NCBI GenBank assembly: GCA_963082875.1
Contig: OY720103.1
Location: 4,278,001 to 4,342,000 of the forward strand
Length of the DNA stretch: 64,000 nt
Reading direction: 5' to 3'
From: Corella eumyota
Taxonomy: Eukaryota > Chordata > Ascidiacea > Phlebobranchia > Corellidae
The notes under the pieces: model-generated
Seen by the model: the letters and a program-made list of their open reading frames with translations, nothing else
Told to the model about the DNA's origin: nothing
Database searches by the model: none
Program-made: the position numbers and the translations under genes
Shown: positions 1 to 11,205 of the stretch, one piece after another
Layout: each line of letters starts with the position of its first letter
How positions within the stretch are numbered: the first letter of the stretch is position 1

Positions 1-222
1 TAAAGAAAAGCTCTATTTTAAATCATAATCGTTTCCCAATTAAACATATTCATAGCGTTTTTGGTGTTAATTTTAGATCATTAAAGAAAGGCATTGTTAA
101 ACCACATATACAGATTGTATTTTATATTTATCAATTATTTTTAATTAATAATTTACGTTTTACGAAAATTTTTTTAACAAGGTTTGAAAATTTTAAAAGA
201 AATAATATTATGATTATATAAG
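1..222. other. 5' flank of IFT140
   Basis: This is AT-rich sequence upstream of IFT140 with no supported gene. It should hold the 5' leader and part of the promoter. A three-codon open frame (ATG ATT ATA TAA, 210-221) ends one base before the IFT140 start codon. Confidence 0.5.
210..221 (+). promoter_or_regulatory. Minimal upstream ORF before IFT140
   Basis: ATG ATT ATA TAA ends one base before the IFT140 ATG at 223. If it is inside the mRNA it could reduce initiation or force reinitiation. Whether it is transcribed depends on the unknown 5' end; tunicates often trans-splice and trim leaders. Confidence 0.35.
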
Positions 223-3200
223 ATGGCTTTATATTTTGATTGTGAGCTGGATGGGCCTAAAGGGGAAGCAGTTTGTCTGGCATGGCAAAAGGAAAACTCA
301 ATTTTAGCTGTTGGTTCTAAACAATCTGGCCAGCAAGGAGTAATCAATTTGTACTCAAAACAGGTAAAAAATTCTCCAAAAAATTTATAAAAACAAAAAT
401 TAAAAAAAAATTGTGTTTAAAAGGGAGTAAAGATAAATGATGAGAAGCCCCTCATCGAGAGATCGGTTCCTCCCTCCAACATCGAGTGGCATCCCAAATC
501 CAACTTCCTTGCAACATCCTGGAGCAACGGAGAGTTGTTGATGTGGAACCACAAGGAGAAAGAGATCTTTGAGATCCCGAAACTGCACAACAGTTTTGTG
601 ACGACTTTAAATTGGACGAGTAGCGGAAGCAGATTGTGTTCAGGAGACAAGGTTAATTTTTAATCCTTATTGTGGGAGGATTTAATTTACGGGCTAAACA
701 TGGACTAACATTTGTTATATCGATCTAGTCTTGGGGAGTTTGCATTAAAAAAAATGTTGCATAACAATTAATCTGTTAATTGTATTTTTTGGCTCAGTAA
801 AAGTTTATACCACTTTTAACCCCTTACTATATGGTGCCACAACTTAGATGCAAAGGGAATTGAACCCATTACCTTATTTTGTAAAGCAAAGTGTTCTAAT
901 ACTACAGCCTTCACCAAACTTTTTCTACTAAAGTTAAATATAGCTAGTTGAAGTACAAATCTTTTTTAACCTTAATTGTTTTTGTAGGAAGGAGTGTTTG
1001 CCTGTTGGAAAGTTGACAATCGTGGAAGAGTTCAACACGATCCCGTTTATCGCATCAACCTTAACTCCCCGATCACTCACTGTGCCATCAAGCATGGACC
1101 CAAAAACTCCTCCAAGTTTGGGTAAAGTTTAAACCCTTGTTCCTCCATTAATTAATTCCATAGTGCTTGGTAATTGTTGCCTTGTTAAATATTAAATTAT
1201 TTTTTTGATCAAGGACTATTGAAAGTCTTGCCAGGGCAGCAGTAAGAGGAGATGAAAGAGCTCTGGACATTTTTGCTGATAGTACCAAGAGGTCAATGCT
1301 GGGCAGTTCACAACAAAAAGAAGGGTTGACTCTCTACGTTGGGACAGCTGAAGGTAGCATTTAAAATTGATTTAAAATAGTTAAAAGCCTGCCCTATGAA
1401 CAGCATTCTTGTTCCTTTGGGTTTTTACTTTAATCGCTTGTTTATTTTTTGAAGGGTTTATTTTGGAATTATATATAATGTCATTTTTATAGATAGTTAT
1501 TGAAATTTCACACCTAAACTTAGGTTAGTTGTATTTAAATTGTTTTACATATATTCTAGGAACAATTTTTTATATCGACGAGAGTGGAAAAAAAACTAAG
1601 GCTTTAGTCCTTGACTCCTCCATCCAACAACTTCTATTTTGCCCTGAGAAAGAACTCCTGGTTGCCATATCAGCTGATCTACAGGTGCGAACTTTTCCCC
1701 CTTTCACATTTCTTAGTTCAGAGATTTTTTAAAATTTTTTAAATTTTAATATTTTTTAAGGTTGTGAAATGTGAAGTGAAATCAGATGGTTCAGTCTTAG
1801 AAAAGGAGAGAGTTAAGTTTAGTGGAAAAGAGAGAAGTGGTCACATGACCTGGGTAGGAGAGGGGCTCTTAGCAGTAGCTACAGCTGACCGTGCACTAAG
1901 GTAATTAAACTTCCCTATTTATGGTTACAATTTAAAATTGAATGCTAAATAAACCTTAAAAAAAGTTTTCATTTAGATTAAAAAATTTATTTGCAATTTT
2001 ATTAAGAAAATATTGACCTTTAGGTTATGGGATTTAGTTAGCGGGGATAATTCATCTTTGCCATTAGACAAAACATCCAACTTCTTTATTGAAGAATGTA
2101 TCACAAAAGTAGATTACTATGATGGTTAGTATACTAATTTTGATACTTACATTACCTACATTTTTAAAAGCCGTTTTTCAAAACTATACCCTTCAATTTT
2201 AAGGGTTTTTAAGTATCTATTGATTTTATGTCCATTTTTATTCTGATAGGCATTATAGCCGCTTGTACCGATCGGCAACAGATAGCCATATGGAAGAAAT
2301 TACCAAAAAATCAGAGCAAAACTCCAACAGAAGAGCAATGGAGTTTACAGAACGCTTTAAAGTGCGACGTGTCGTGCGAACTAATAAAAGTAATTCGAAA
2401 CTCTTAGATTAACCTGAAATGTTTTTACGAAAATTTATATATTTTTACATACTTCAAATGTTTTCAGTGGTGCCCAAAATCTCCTGTTGTAGCGGTGGGC
2501 TTGTCAGAAGGGGCCAAGATTTTTACAGAGGAACTCTCGAAATCTTCGATTTCTGCCACTATGGTTGCAACACAAACAGGGCCACGAAAAGTCTCTGTCA
2601 ATTTTATTGGGCATAAGGCAATACAACAGAACAGTGCATCAGGTATGTATAAATAAATCCCTTTTTAACACTGTTTTTATATTTATTTATCCTTAATGTG
2701 GGAAGGCCGCTTTATGTCCTAAACATAGAATAGCATTTGTAACCTTGACCCAGGCTTAATGGATTTTGGCAGTTTGGAATATTATTGATTTTAGTTTCCT
2801 TTAAATATTCAGGCCATTGGTTTTTGGCTTAGCAGAAGTTGTTCCATTTTTAGTGCCTCACTTAAGGGCACTATGACTTAAAAGCAGTGGGGATCAAGCC
2901 CAAGACTTCATGTAGTCATCAAGCCAAAAATTTCATGTACTATGTAAGTGCAGTATAATCTAAAAGCAGTGGGAATCAAGCCCAAGATCTCATGTAAGGA
3001 AACTAAGTGTTTTTACCACTACCCCACTTCGCATGCGATTTCTGTATTTTAATTATTTTTAACTCTGTGTTTTAGGTTTAGGTCTCTCTCCACAACATAT
3101 ATCACAACCAGTAGCAATGACAGGAGGTTATGTTGAATTTGAAACCGAATTTGCGTACAACGGGATTGCAACTTCTACGGTTTGTATACTAAGCATTAAT

Positions 3201-6200
3201 GTTACTTAATAGTTGTGTCATTTATTTAACATGTACTATGCAAAATTTAGGAGAACATTGCTGTCTGGAACGGCAAGAAAGTTTCTGTATTCGACGTGAC
3301 TCCTCGTTCAGAAAATGAAATTGGTAAAAAAATTTATAATTTTTTTAGGTATTTTGCCTCAAAGATATTTACTTTAATAACATTCTATTGAATTTTAAGG
3401 TAATTTTGAGTGTGATTCCTCTTTAATTGCTTTGCATGATCAGAGCTTATTTTCCTATGAGAGACCAAAGGGAATGAATAATAAACAAAGTGTTCAAGTT
3501 AGAAATTTTCAGGTAAAATTAAAAAAAATGTTTAAGCCAGCTTTGGTTACTAATGTTAAGCTACAAACTAATAGTATTTAAATTGCCAAGTTTTTTTTAT
3601 TGTTAATTTTTAGGGTACAGTAAAACAACTTCTGAATTTGCAAGAGAATGAAGGAAAGCCAACTCATATAAATGTTCGTGGAAACTTTATGGTGGTTGGC
3701 ACTGACACTGGCTGCTTCAGAGTATATGATCTAACCAGAAGGTAAATAAAAATGTGTGTAAAACTCACATTAAAAAAATGTACTGACAGAGGTTAAAGTG
3801 GCTAAAGGCATCACAACACGTTGTCCCGAGTTCGGTTTGCACTGCTATAGTGTTGTAGCCCTCTAATGGTACTTAATTCTACTACACCCACAACTCAATT
3901 GACAATAAATAATTGGGCAATATGACCAAGTCAATAATAGACTATTTATTATTGACTTGTTCATATTTATAAAGTCAATAATAGTTTAAAACTTATCGCA
4001 ATTTAGGAGTTGGTTGGGATTACAAAAGCTAGCCTATATTATTAAAGCTGAAAAATTAGCATGCTTACATTAAGGACAAATTAATATTGCAATCTATATT
4101 TTTCAGGGATGCAAAGCCTCATCATACCACTAAAACACTCAGCGAAATTATCCCAGACTTTGGTTCAATTCAAGCTTTGTCTTGTAACTTGAATGGAACT
4201 AAAGTTGCAATTATCGTAAACAATGTAAGGAATATTTTGTCATTAAAATACTTAAAAAGTGTATGTTTAAATAAAATGTAAGTTATAGACTTTTAAGTTA
4301 AAAAACTGCCATTTTTTGGTGCGCAGGCAATTTTTTTGGGCGTTTAACTAGTAAACCTATAACAAATTAATAAAAAATATTTTTTTTAAATATTTGCAGA
4401 GACACTTAAAACCCGACACGAAAATTTACGTCCACGATTTGGAGTCTGATAAAACAGAAAGTTTCGATCTTCAGACAGGATCGAATGACCTTGAGGATTA
4501 CACCAATGACACTGGACCCAAATCCGACCTTGAACAGTAAAAATTTTTTTTAAAGTCGTGTTAAAAAATCTTAAAATTACAATCACCGGCAGCGTGGTGT
4601 AGTGGTCAGAACACTTGGTATTTCTACATAAGGTGCCGGGTTCGATTGTCACTGCTATAAGGCTGTATTGGCTTTAAGTAAAAAACTATATAAGGTATTA
4701 ACTCCTGCTGAGCCAACACTTAATCAGCAGCCTAATTATGGGAAAATTATTTTATCCCATATTGCCAAAGACAACTTGAGACTGGGTCAGTGTAACTGAT
4801 GGTACTCTATGTTTAGGTCGTAAAGTCGACCTTTCGATATCAAGAATAAATAAATGTAAAAAGAAAAAAAATTATCTTAAACAATTTTGATTTTTAGGAG
4901 TCGCTTGGAAGCAGCAAAAGAAGTTGCCCACCATTACCCTACTAGCATTCATTGGGCTGCTACTGACAACCGATTATTATTCTGTGAGGCCAAACTAACA
5001 GAGGAAGCACGAGATGAGATAGAAGAACAAGGAAGAAAATCATCAGCTTCCATTTTAAGCGGCTCTCCCACACCTCATGTGGTAAACCTTTTTTTTCTTG
5101 AGTTTGAGTATTTGTTTTATTGAGTTTGAGAAATTTAATTAAGTTTAAGTGATTATATTTTAAGTTTGATTGGATTTCAGATTTAATTGAGAGTAATTGG
5201 ATTTTGAGGTTGACTCAGTTTGAGTGATTGAATTTTAAGTTTTTTTGAATTTTAAGTCGAAGTTCAATTGAGTTTAAGTAATTGTATTTTAAGATTGATT
5301 TTGAGTTAATAAATTTTTGCATTGTTTTTTAGCCTGATGCGATGGTAGTTTCATTGTTCAGCACTCAAGATCATGGTTTGTTGCTACAAGACTCCTTTGA
5401 AAAATCAACGTCTCACGAAAAATTGATTGGCCTCAAAGTTCCTTATTTTTATTTCACTAAATCGGTGAGTTTTGGGTATTTTATAAAATTACTAATAGTA
5501 GTATAAGGGTTTGTTAAAATTTTTTAAGAATAAATTTAAAATTTATTTTTTAGAGTGCTCATACTGAAGATGCTTCTGAGGAGAATACAGATTTAAAGAA
5601 AAAATCAAAATTCAATGAGGTAAATATTTAAAATTAGAAAAAAAATTTCCTCCATCAAAAAAAATTTATAATTTTAAAAAGATGGAAACAGCAGGGTTTA
5701 AACCTAAGAAATCTGGCTTAGCATCAAAATAATTCAAATTGATTTTTTTAGACTTTTGTGTTACGAAAATCAATGAGAGATTTTGTTGGTTTGGGTGACG
5801 AAGATCCCGCCTCAATTTCTGCCATGCTTAACTTCAGTTATTTCTTAACGATAGGGGACATGGACGAAGCTTTTAAGGCTATCAAACTTATCAAAGGGTA
5901 AAAAAACAAAGTGTAACCAAATATTTAAAAAATATTTTCCTAAAAAATCTTATAAAATTTAATTTATTTTTGCTTTAGAACCGGTGTTTGGGATAGTATG
6001 GCAAGGATGTGTGTCAAAACGCGGAGGCTGGATGTTGCGAGGGTCTGTCTTGCCAATATGGGGCATGCAAGAGGGGCAAGGGCATTAAGGGAAGCAGAAA
6101 AAGAGCCGCAGCGCGAAGCTAAGATCGCAAGACTGGCTCTGGAACTTGGAATGAACGTAAATTATATTTTTTTTGTAAAATATATAAGGCAAAATGTTAT

Positions 6201-9200
6201 AATATCATTGGTATACCAGTTTTAATGCATTTATCTTGCTAATTATTTAATTTCTTTCTTTTTTCCTTTTTTTTGTCCAAATTCGTAGGATGAGGCAGAG
6301 AAATTGTATAAAGGCTGCGGACGTTTTGATCTTCTAAACCAGTTCTACCAAGCCACCGGGGAATGGGGAAAGGTATATTTAACTTTTTAGTTATTTTTTA
6401 CAGTACAAACTAATATAAAATTTGTACGTTAATGTAGATGTTACTGATGTGTTAAAATATGTTTTTAGGCTCTTGAAACGGCTGAATTATATGATCGAAT
6501 ACATTTGCGAACAACTTTCTATAAATATGCTAAACACTTAGAAGCGTCTGGTGACATTACACGGGCTATACCGAAGTAAGAGAAAAACTTTGTGAAAAAA
6601 ATTGTTAAAATTCATAAAAAAATTATATAATGCTTATATTTTTTGATTTTTAGTTTTGAGCAATCTGGGACTCATTTGTTCGAAGTACCTCGAATGTTGT
6701 TTGACGAAATGCCAATGTTAGAAGCCTACATTATGCAGAGTTCGGATCGGTGAGACTAAATGTTAAATTTTATTGATAAACTAGTCAATAGCCTGCCCCA
6801 CAGTTGGTATTTTGATTATTGTTAATTGCACCCAACAATTAACTGATATTTACACCCGGTAATCACCCGCGCACCGCAAATAAAAGTTTTATTTATTTTG
6901 TATGCCTATAAATTGCTTATACATATCTGCATTGTTCACTAGGCTCCATGATATATAGATTTAAATTCTGTAATGGGAAAGGGTTATTATTTATTTTAAC
7001 ATGCACCTAAAAGTTAAAATTTTTGGCCACATTAGTAAAAAGTTTCATATGTAATTGTACATTTAAATATTAAGTTTTTGAACTTTTTTTTGCTTAAAAT
7101 AAAAATGATTTTCCAAACTTTCAGTAAACTTCGTAAATGGTGGGCTCAATACATGGAGTCAACAGGTGACATGGAAACGGCTCTTAAGTTTTATGAACAA
7201 GCCGCTGACCCCCTCTCACTTGTACGGGTTTATTGCTACTGCGGGAACCCTCAAAAGGTAAGGAGAAATTATATTTGACCCTCCCCAAATTTTTTAAAAA
7301 TTTACCCCCAAAATAAATTTTACAAAAAAGGGTAAAAAAGGTTTTATTATATAAGTTAAGTTAATTTATGTTAATTTATGTCCAAGATTATTTTTAAAAT
7401 AGGTTATTTTTAAAGGCTGCTGATGTTGCCAATGAGACAGGAGATAGAGCTGCATGTTATCACCTAGCTAGACAATTTGAAAACAACGATGAAATAAAGC
7501 AAGCAATTCACTTCTTTACTCGAGCCATGGCATATGGAAATGCAATACGAATTTGCAAGGTAATATTTCTTTGCAAGAGTGCCATTAGCATTTTTTCTCA
7601 AATCTATAATATAAAACTTTCAGGGATCAAACTTAAGACCTCATGTATTGATACCCAGTATACTTTTCTGTTTATTTTCTTTTTTTTTAAATAAAATTTA
7701 GCATCTAAAATGTTATAAAAGCATTTTTTAAAATAGAAAAGCTTTATAATATAATAGTATCTACAATAACTTTTGTCTATTAAATTCTATGTTTATAATA
7801 GGAACATGGATTTGAAGACCAGCTTATGAACCTTGCGCTGTTGAGTTCACCCACAGATATGATGGAGGCTGCAAGACATTACGAAGATAGGCATGATACA
7901 GTGGACAAAGCTGTCATGTTATACCATAAGGTAGGCATAAATATGACAATTTAAAATAATTTTTTTTGTTGTTCTTTCTAACTATGTTTTTTTTGGCTTT
8001 TTTTACTTGTATATTAAATGCATTTTTTAGGCTGGCCATTTCTCGAAAGCCCTTGAGCTAGCTTTCGAAAGTCAGCAGTTTGCTGCCCTCGAGTTAATTT
8101 CACAGGAGTTGGACGACAGAACCGATCCTCTTCTGCTACAAAGATGTGCTGAATATTTTACCGAACACATGCAATATGATAGAGCCGTTGCTATGCTCGT
8201 AGTGGCTAAAAAGGTAGGTATTGATTTTAAAAACCGTTTTTTCGGTCACTTGAGGGCAATATTTACAAAGTTGTTAGCCAATTAGGCGATTCGAAATCAA
8301 AACAACGAGAATTAAAAAAAAGACGCTATGTTAACAGGCGATTCATACTTAGGCTATTAATCTTAAATAATCCTTTTCTTTAAAGTATTCTGAAGCAATA
8401 TCTGTGTGCAATACCAACGATGTTCGACTGAACGAAGAGCTTGTAGAAAAACTGACTCCACCCAAAGAAGAAATGGAGTCCTCACTTAGAGAAAACTTGT
8501 TGATCAAACTTGGCGACTGCTGCATGAAACAAGGAGAATATCATCTCGCTTGTAAGAAATACACACAGGGTGGAGACAAAGAGAAGGTAACTACTTTTTT
8601 AATGTTACAATAAATTTAAGTTCCGCTGTCTGGTATACTAAATATCGCATAAGACTACGAGCAAAAAGTTTTTGGGTTTGAGTCACACAAATGCCACACT
8701 ATTCGCCCTTGAGCCCGGCGTTTACAGAGAGCTTAAACATGTCATAATATCACACCCTTTTCCGATAAAAATATAAAAACATATCCTCCTTAGCCGATAT
8801 TGGAAGAAAAAACTATAAATTTAAAAATTACAATTAGAAAATAATATTAATTTGTAGGCGATGAGGGCTCTGCTTAAATCTGGTGACACGGAGAAAATTA
8901 TTTTTTTCGCTGGCGTCTCGAGAACCAGAAACTTTTATGTCATGGCAGCCAACTATTTGCAATCCTTGGACTGGAGGAAAGATCCCGAAATCATGAAAAA
9001 TATTATTACTTTCTATCAGAAGGGAAGAGCTCTTGATTCGTTGGCTGGATTTTACGATGCATGTGCACAGGTAAAAATTATTAAAAATCTAAAATAACAG
9101 ATTTTTAATTATTTTTTTTCTTATGTGATAATTCTTTTTGCAGGTTGAAATTGATGAATACCAGAATTATGAGAAAGCTGTCGGAGCATTAACTGAAGCA

Positions 9201-10273
9201 TTTAAATGCTTAACAAAAGCAAAAATGTCAAATAAACAACAACAGGAGGCAAAAATCACTGAACTTAAAGCAAGAATTGCTCTGGTGAAAAAGTTTATCC
9301 AAACAAGAAGGTAGATTGCCTCAACTTGATTAGTATTTATATCTGTTCTTGGCTGTAGTGCATTTAGTACTTACCCCAACTAAGACTATAAAGAAGGCAT
9401 TTTACTAATTCGGCAATTGTATACAAGGGGGATATTATACATAGCTGGCAAAGCCAATTTGAGATAACAAATATACTTATGCACAGGCTACGAAGTTGAC
9501 CTTCTTTTATTGACGATAAATCATAACACTTCATAACCTTTTTAGTGATTTTAATTTATGTATTCTTTGTTTAGATTGTTTGAGAGTGATGCTGAAGAAG
9601 GTTTAAAACAATGCTGCAGTTTGTTAAATGAACCAGATTTGGAGTCTTCTGTGAGATATGGTGATGTGTACGGGTTACTGGTCGAATATTATGCATCACA
9701 AGAAAACTACGACAAGGTAATGTTTTAGGGATCCTTTTTGGTCTATAAATTATGTATCAAATACTGTAAACATTAAATTATATATAGTACTATTTAGTTA
9801 GTGAAATGTAAAAAATTGCTGGACACTTTTATGTATTTATTTATTTTCAATGTAAGAAGGCCTTTATTAATGCCTTACTTCATGGTAACTCTCTTTCCCA
9901 AGCATAGTCTTGTTATGAATGTCCTAGCCATTTTTGGGTAATATTTAAAAAAAATTACTAAGCCTTAAAGGTGTAAGATATTTACATATAATGGTATTGT
10001 TTAAAAATTCATTTTTTCCTTTAACAGGCTTACCAATATATCCAAGAGCTTCGTTCTCGCATGCCCAATGTCACTCTATCCTACTTTATTAACATGAGGA
10101 CCATTGAAAATGTACACAGGGCTGTGGGTGTGCCCTTGGGTAGGGGTGAAGGAATGCTAGGCAATGGTGATGCTGGGGGTAAATTGGATGGGGCTGAAAG
10201 CGATGAAGAAGATGTAACAGAGGAGTTGTTCGAGGGTGATAATTTTGGAGGTGGGGGGTTTGGGTTTAGGTAG
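223..10273 (+). CDS. IFT140: Intraflagellar transport protein 140 homologue (about 32 exons)
   Basis: IFT140 is a core subunit of the IFT-A complex, which runs retrograde transport in cilia and helps load membrane proteins. The first exon (223-363) begins [12 protein letters not shown] and runs into WD-repeat exons such as [18 protein letters not shown] in exon 2. The first half, to about 4540, encodes beta-propeller segments. From about 4900 the exons turn alpha-helical and TPR-like, for example [20 protein letters not shown] near 6000 and [20 protein letters not shown] near 7150, the usual two-propeller plus TPR layout. The protein ends in an acidic, glycine-rich tail ([13 protein letters not shown]) at 10273. 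The exons alternate with short introns that carry several SINE copies. A likely polyadenylation signal AATAAA is at 10359-10364. The start is the first ATG in frame with the propeller. I see no break. Identity is confident; individual exon borders are approximate. Confidence 0.93.
660..925 (-). repeat. tRNA-derived SINE copy, reverse orientation, IFT140 intron
   Basis: Read on the minus strand this has a tRNA-like head with a B-box-like GGTTCAATTCCC stretch, then a body and tail like those of the fuller copies at 4585 and 28376. The plus strand begins with the reversed tail (TTATTGTGGGAGG). It is degenerate. Confidence 0.6.
2683..3035 (-). repeat. SINE copy with two tRNA-like heads, reverse orientation
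   Basis: The reversed tail (TATCCTTAATGTGGGAAGG) is at the left and the tRNA-like head at the right. The B-box-containing segment, AAGCAGTGGGRATCAAGCCC on the plus strand, occurs twice, near 2881 and 2972, so the head is duplicated. Confidence 0.65.
3785..3905 (+). repeat. Partial tRNA-like SINE head, IFT140 intron
   Basis: A B-box-like GAGTTCGGTTTGCACTGC follows a degenerate A-box region, as in the heads of the fuller SINEs. The diagnostic body is not clear, so this is a fragment or a related family. Confidence 0.4.
4585..4858 (+). repeat. Near full-length tRNA-derived SINE, IFT140 intron
   Basis: It begins CGGCAGCGTGGTGTAGTGGT (A-box region), has a B box GGTTCGATTGTCACTGC, the body motif GAGACTGGGTCAGTGTAACT, and ends with CATCGAGGATAAA-like tail sequence (ATCAAGAATAAATAAATG). 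This is the best single example of the family here. Confidence 0.8.
5098..5320 (+). repeat. Degenerate tandem repeat in IFT140 intron
   Basis: Variants of GATTGAATTTTAAGTTTGA and GAGTTTGAGT recur about every 30 bases across the whole intron. It looks like a decayed minisatellite and has no coding potential. Confidence 0.6.
6778..6966 (+). repeat. Interspersed repeat family B, IFT140 intron
   Basis: It starts CTAGTCAATAGCCTGCCCC and ends with GGCTCCATGATATATAGAT. The same start, a middle with ACCGCAAATAA-like sequence and a similar end appear at 11803 and 42440. The family is not tRNA-like in any obvious way, and its class is undetermined. Confidence 0.55.
8625..8800 (+). repeat. Possible unrelated tRNA-like SINE fragment
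   Basis: An intron segment with a B-box-like GGGTTTGAGTCACAC preceded by a head-like stretch (CCGCTGTCTGGTATAC). It does not match the main SINE body. This is a weak call. Confidence 0.25.
9335..9530 (+). repeat. Degenerate SINE body and tail, IFT140 intron
   Basis: It retains body-like words (GCTGGCAAAGCCAATTTGAG, then CGAAGTTGACCTTC) in the same order as the body and tail of the copy at 4585. The tRNA-like head is largely lost. Confidence 0.45.
9833..9912 (-). repeat. SINE 3' tail fragment, reverse orientation
   Basis: TTTATTTTCAATGTAAGAAGGCC on the plus strand resembles the reversed SINE tail seen at 2683 and 17838. It is short and 5'-truncated. Confidence 0.4.
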
Positions 10274-11205
10274 TTTTTTTGAGCCCCATTTACAGTGTTT
10301 CCATTATTTTTTAGTAATTATTTATAATATTAAAACATTCCTAATTTTTATAACAAAAAATAAATAATTTTTGGTAACACTACGGTACCTGAATTTAAAT
10401 AAACATAAGACCCACTTTTGGAAGATAACGTTATCTATCTTTTGTTGCTTGGTGCACTGTGCTTACAATTTTATTTCAACCTTTAAGCAAAGCTGCATAT
10501 ATTTTATTTCCTTTTAGTTTCATTTTTTTTGTCTCTTTGTTGTTCGAAAGCGTAGAATAAATTTTATGTAACATATAATACCAACAATTGTTTTTAATTT
10601 TTTCTATTTCATTCTATTGGTGCCTTGAAATAAGGCTTTTCTTAAATATCACAAACATCTCAACTCGGAAAAAAGAGAGAGAAAAAAATCAAGTAGAAAA
10701 AGGGGGTTGTAAAAATATTGACACCTAAAAAAAACGAAGAAGGAAAAAAATCAAACAATTGGAACACACAAGGTTTTCTGTTGCGGTAATCGATTGTGAC
10801 ATCATAATAGAAGTGCATCACGTGACTGCGTCTAGAGTGTGTTGGCAGTTAGACACTGCTACACACACATGCTTTATATGATCTCTATAGCACAATTTAC
10901 CGGATCCAAAAAACAAAAACCGGGTCTTGAGACAGAGTCAAAATAATTTTAGTATAACCAATGTTAGGAAGTCAGGACCAAAAGCTTAGTTCTATAGGTT
11001 TTAATAAAGTTTTGGTGAAAAATTATATTGTAAGAAAGCAATAGTAACCAACTTTTTTTTTAGATTGGTGTCATTTGATTTTGAAAATTATAAGATTGAT
11101 AATGGTAGTGAAAAATTATGGCTTGACCATACAAACTTTGCTTATCCCAAACACATAACTTTAAACATGTGCCTTCTGTGCATTTAAAAATCACATTAAG
11201 TTGTG
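10274..11205. other. Spacer between convergent IFT140 and TAF4 ends
   Basis: There is no supported gene. The spacer holds the IFT140 3' UTR with AATAAA at 10359 and presumably the TAF4 3' UTR on the other strand. A block around 10780-10900 is less AT-rich and contains an E-box (ATCACGTGAC). I cannot assign it. Confidence 0.5.

Noticed and set aside
4585-4660. A functional tRNA gene
   Set aside because: The A- and B-box-like words lead into a SINE body and tail shared by many copies, and no good cloverleaf is seen.
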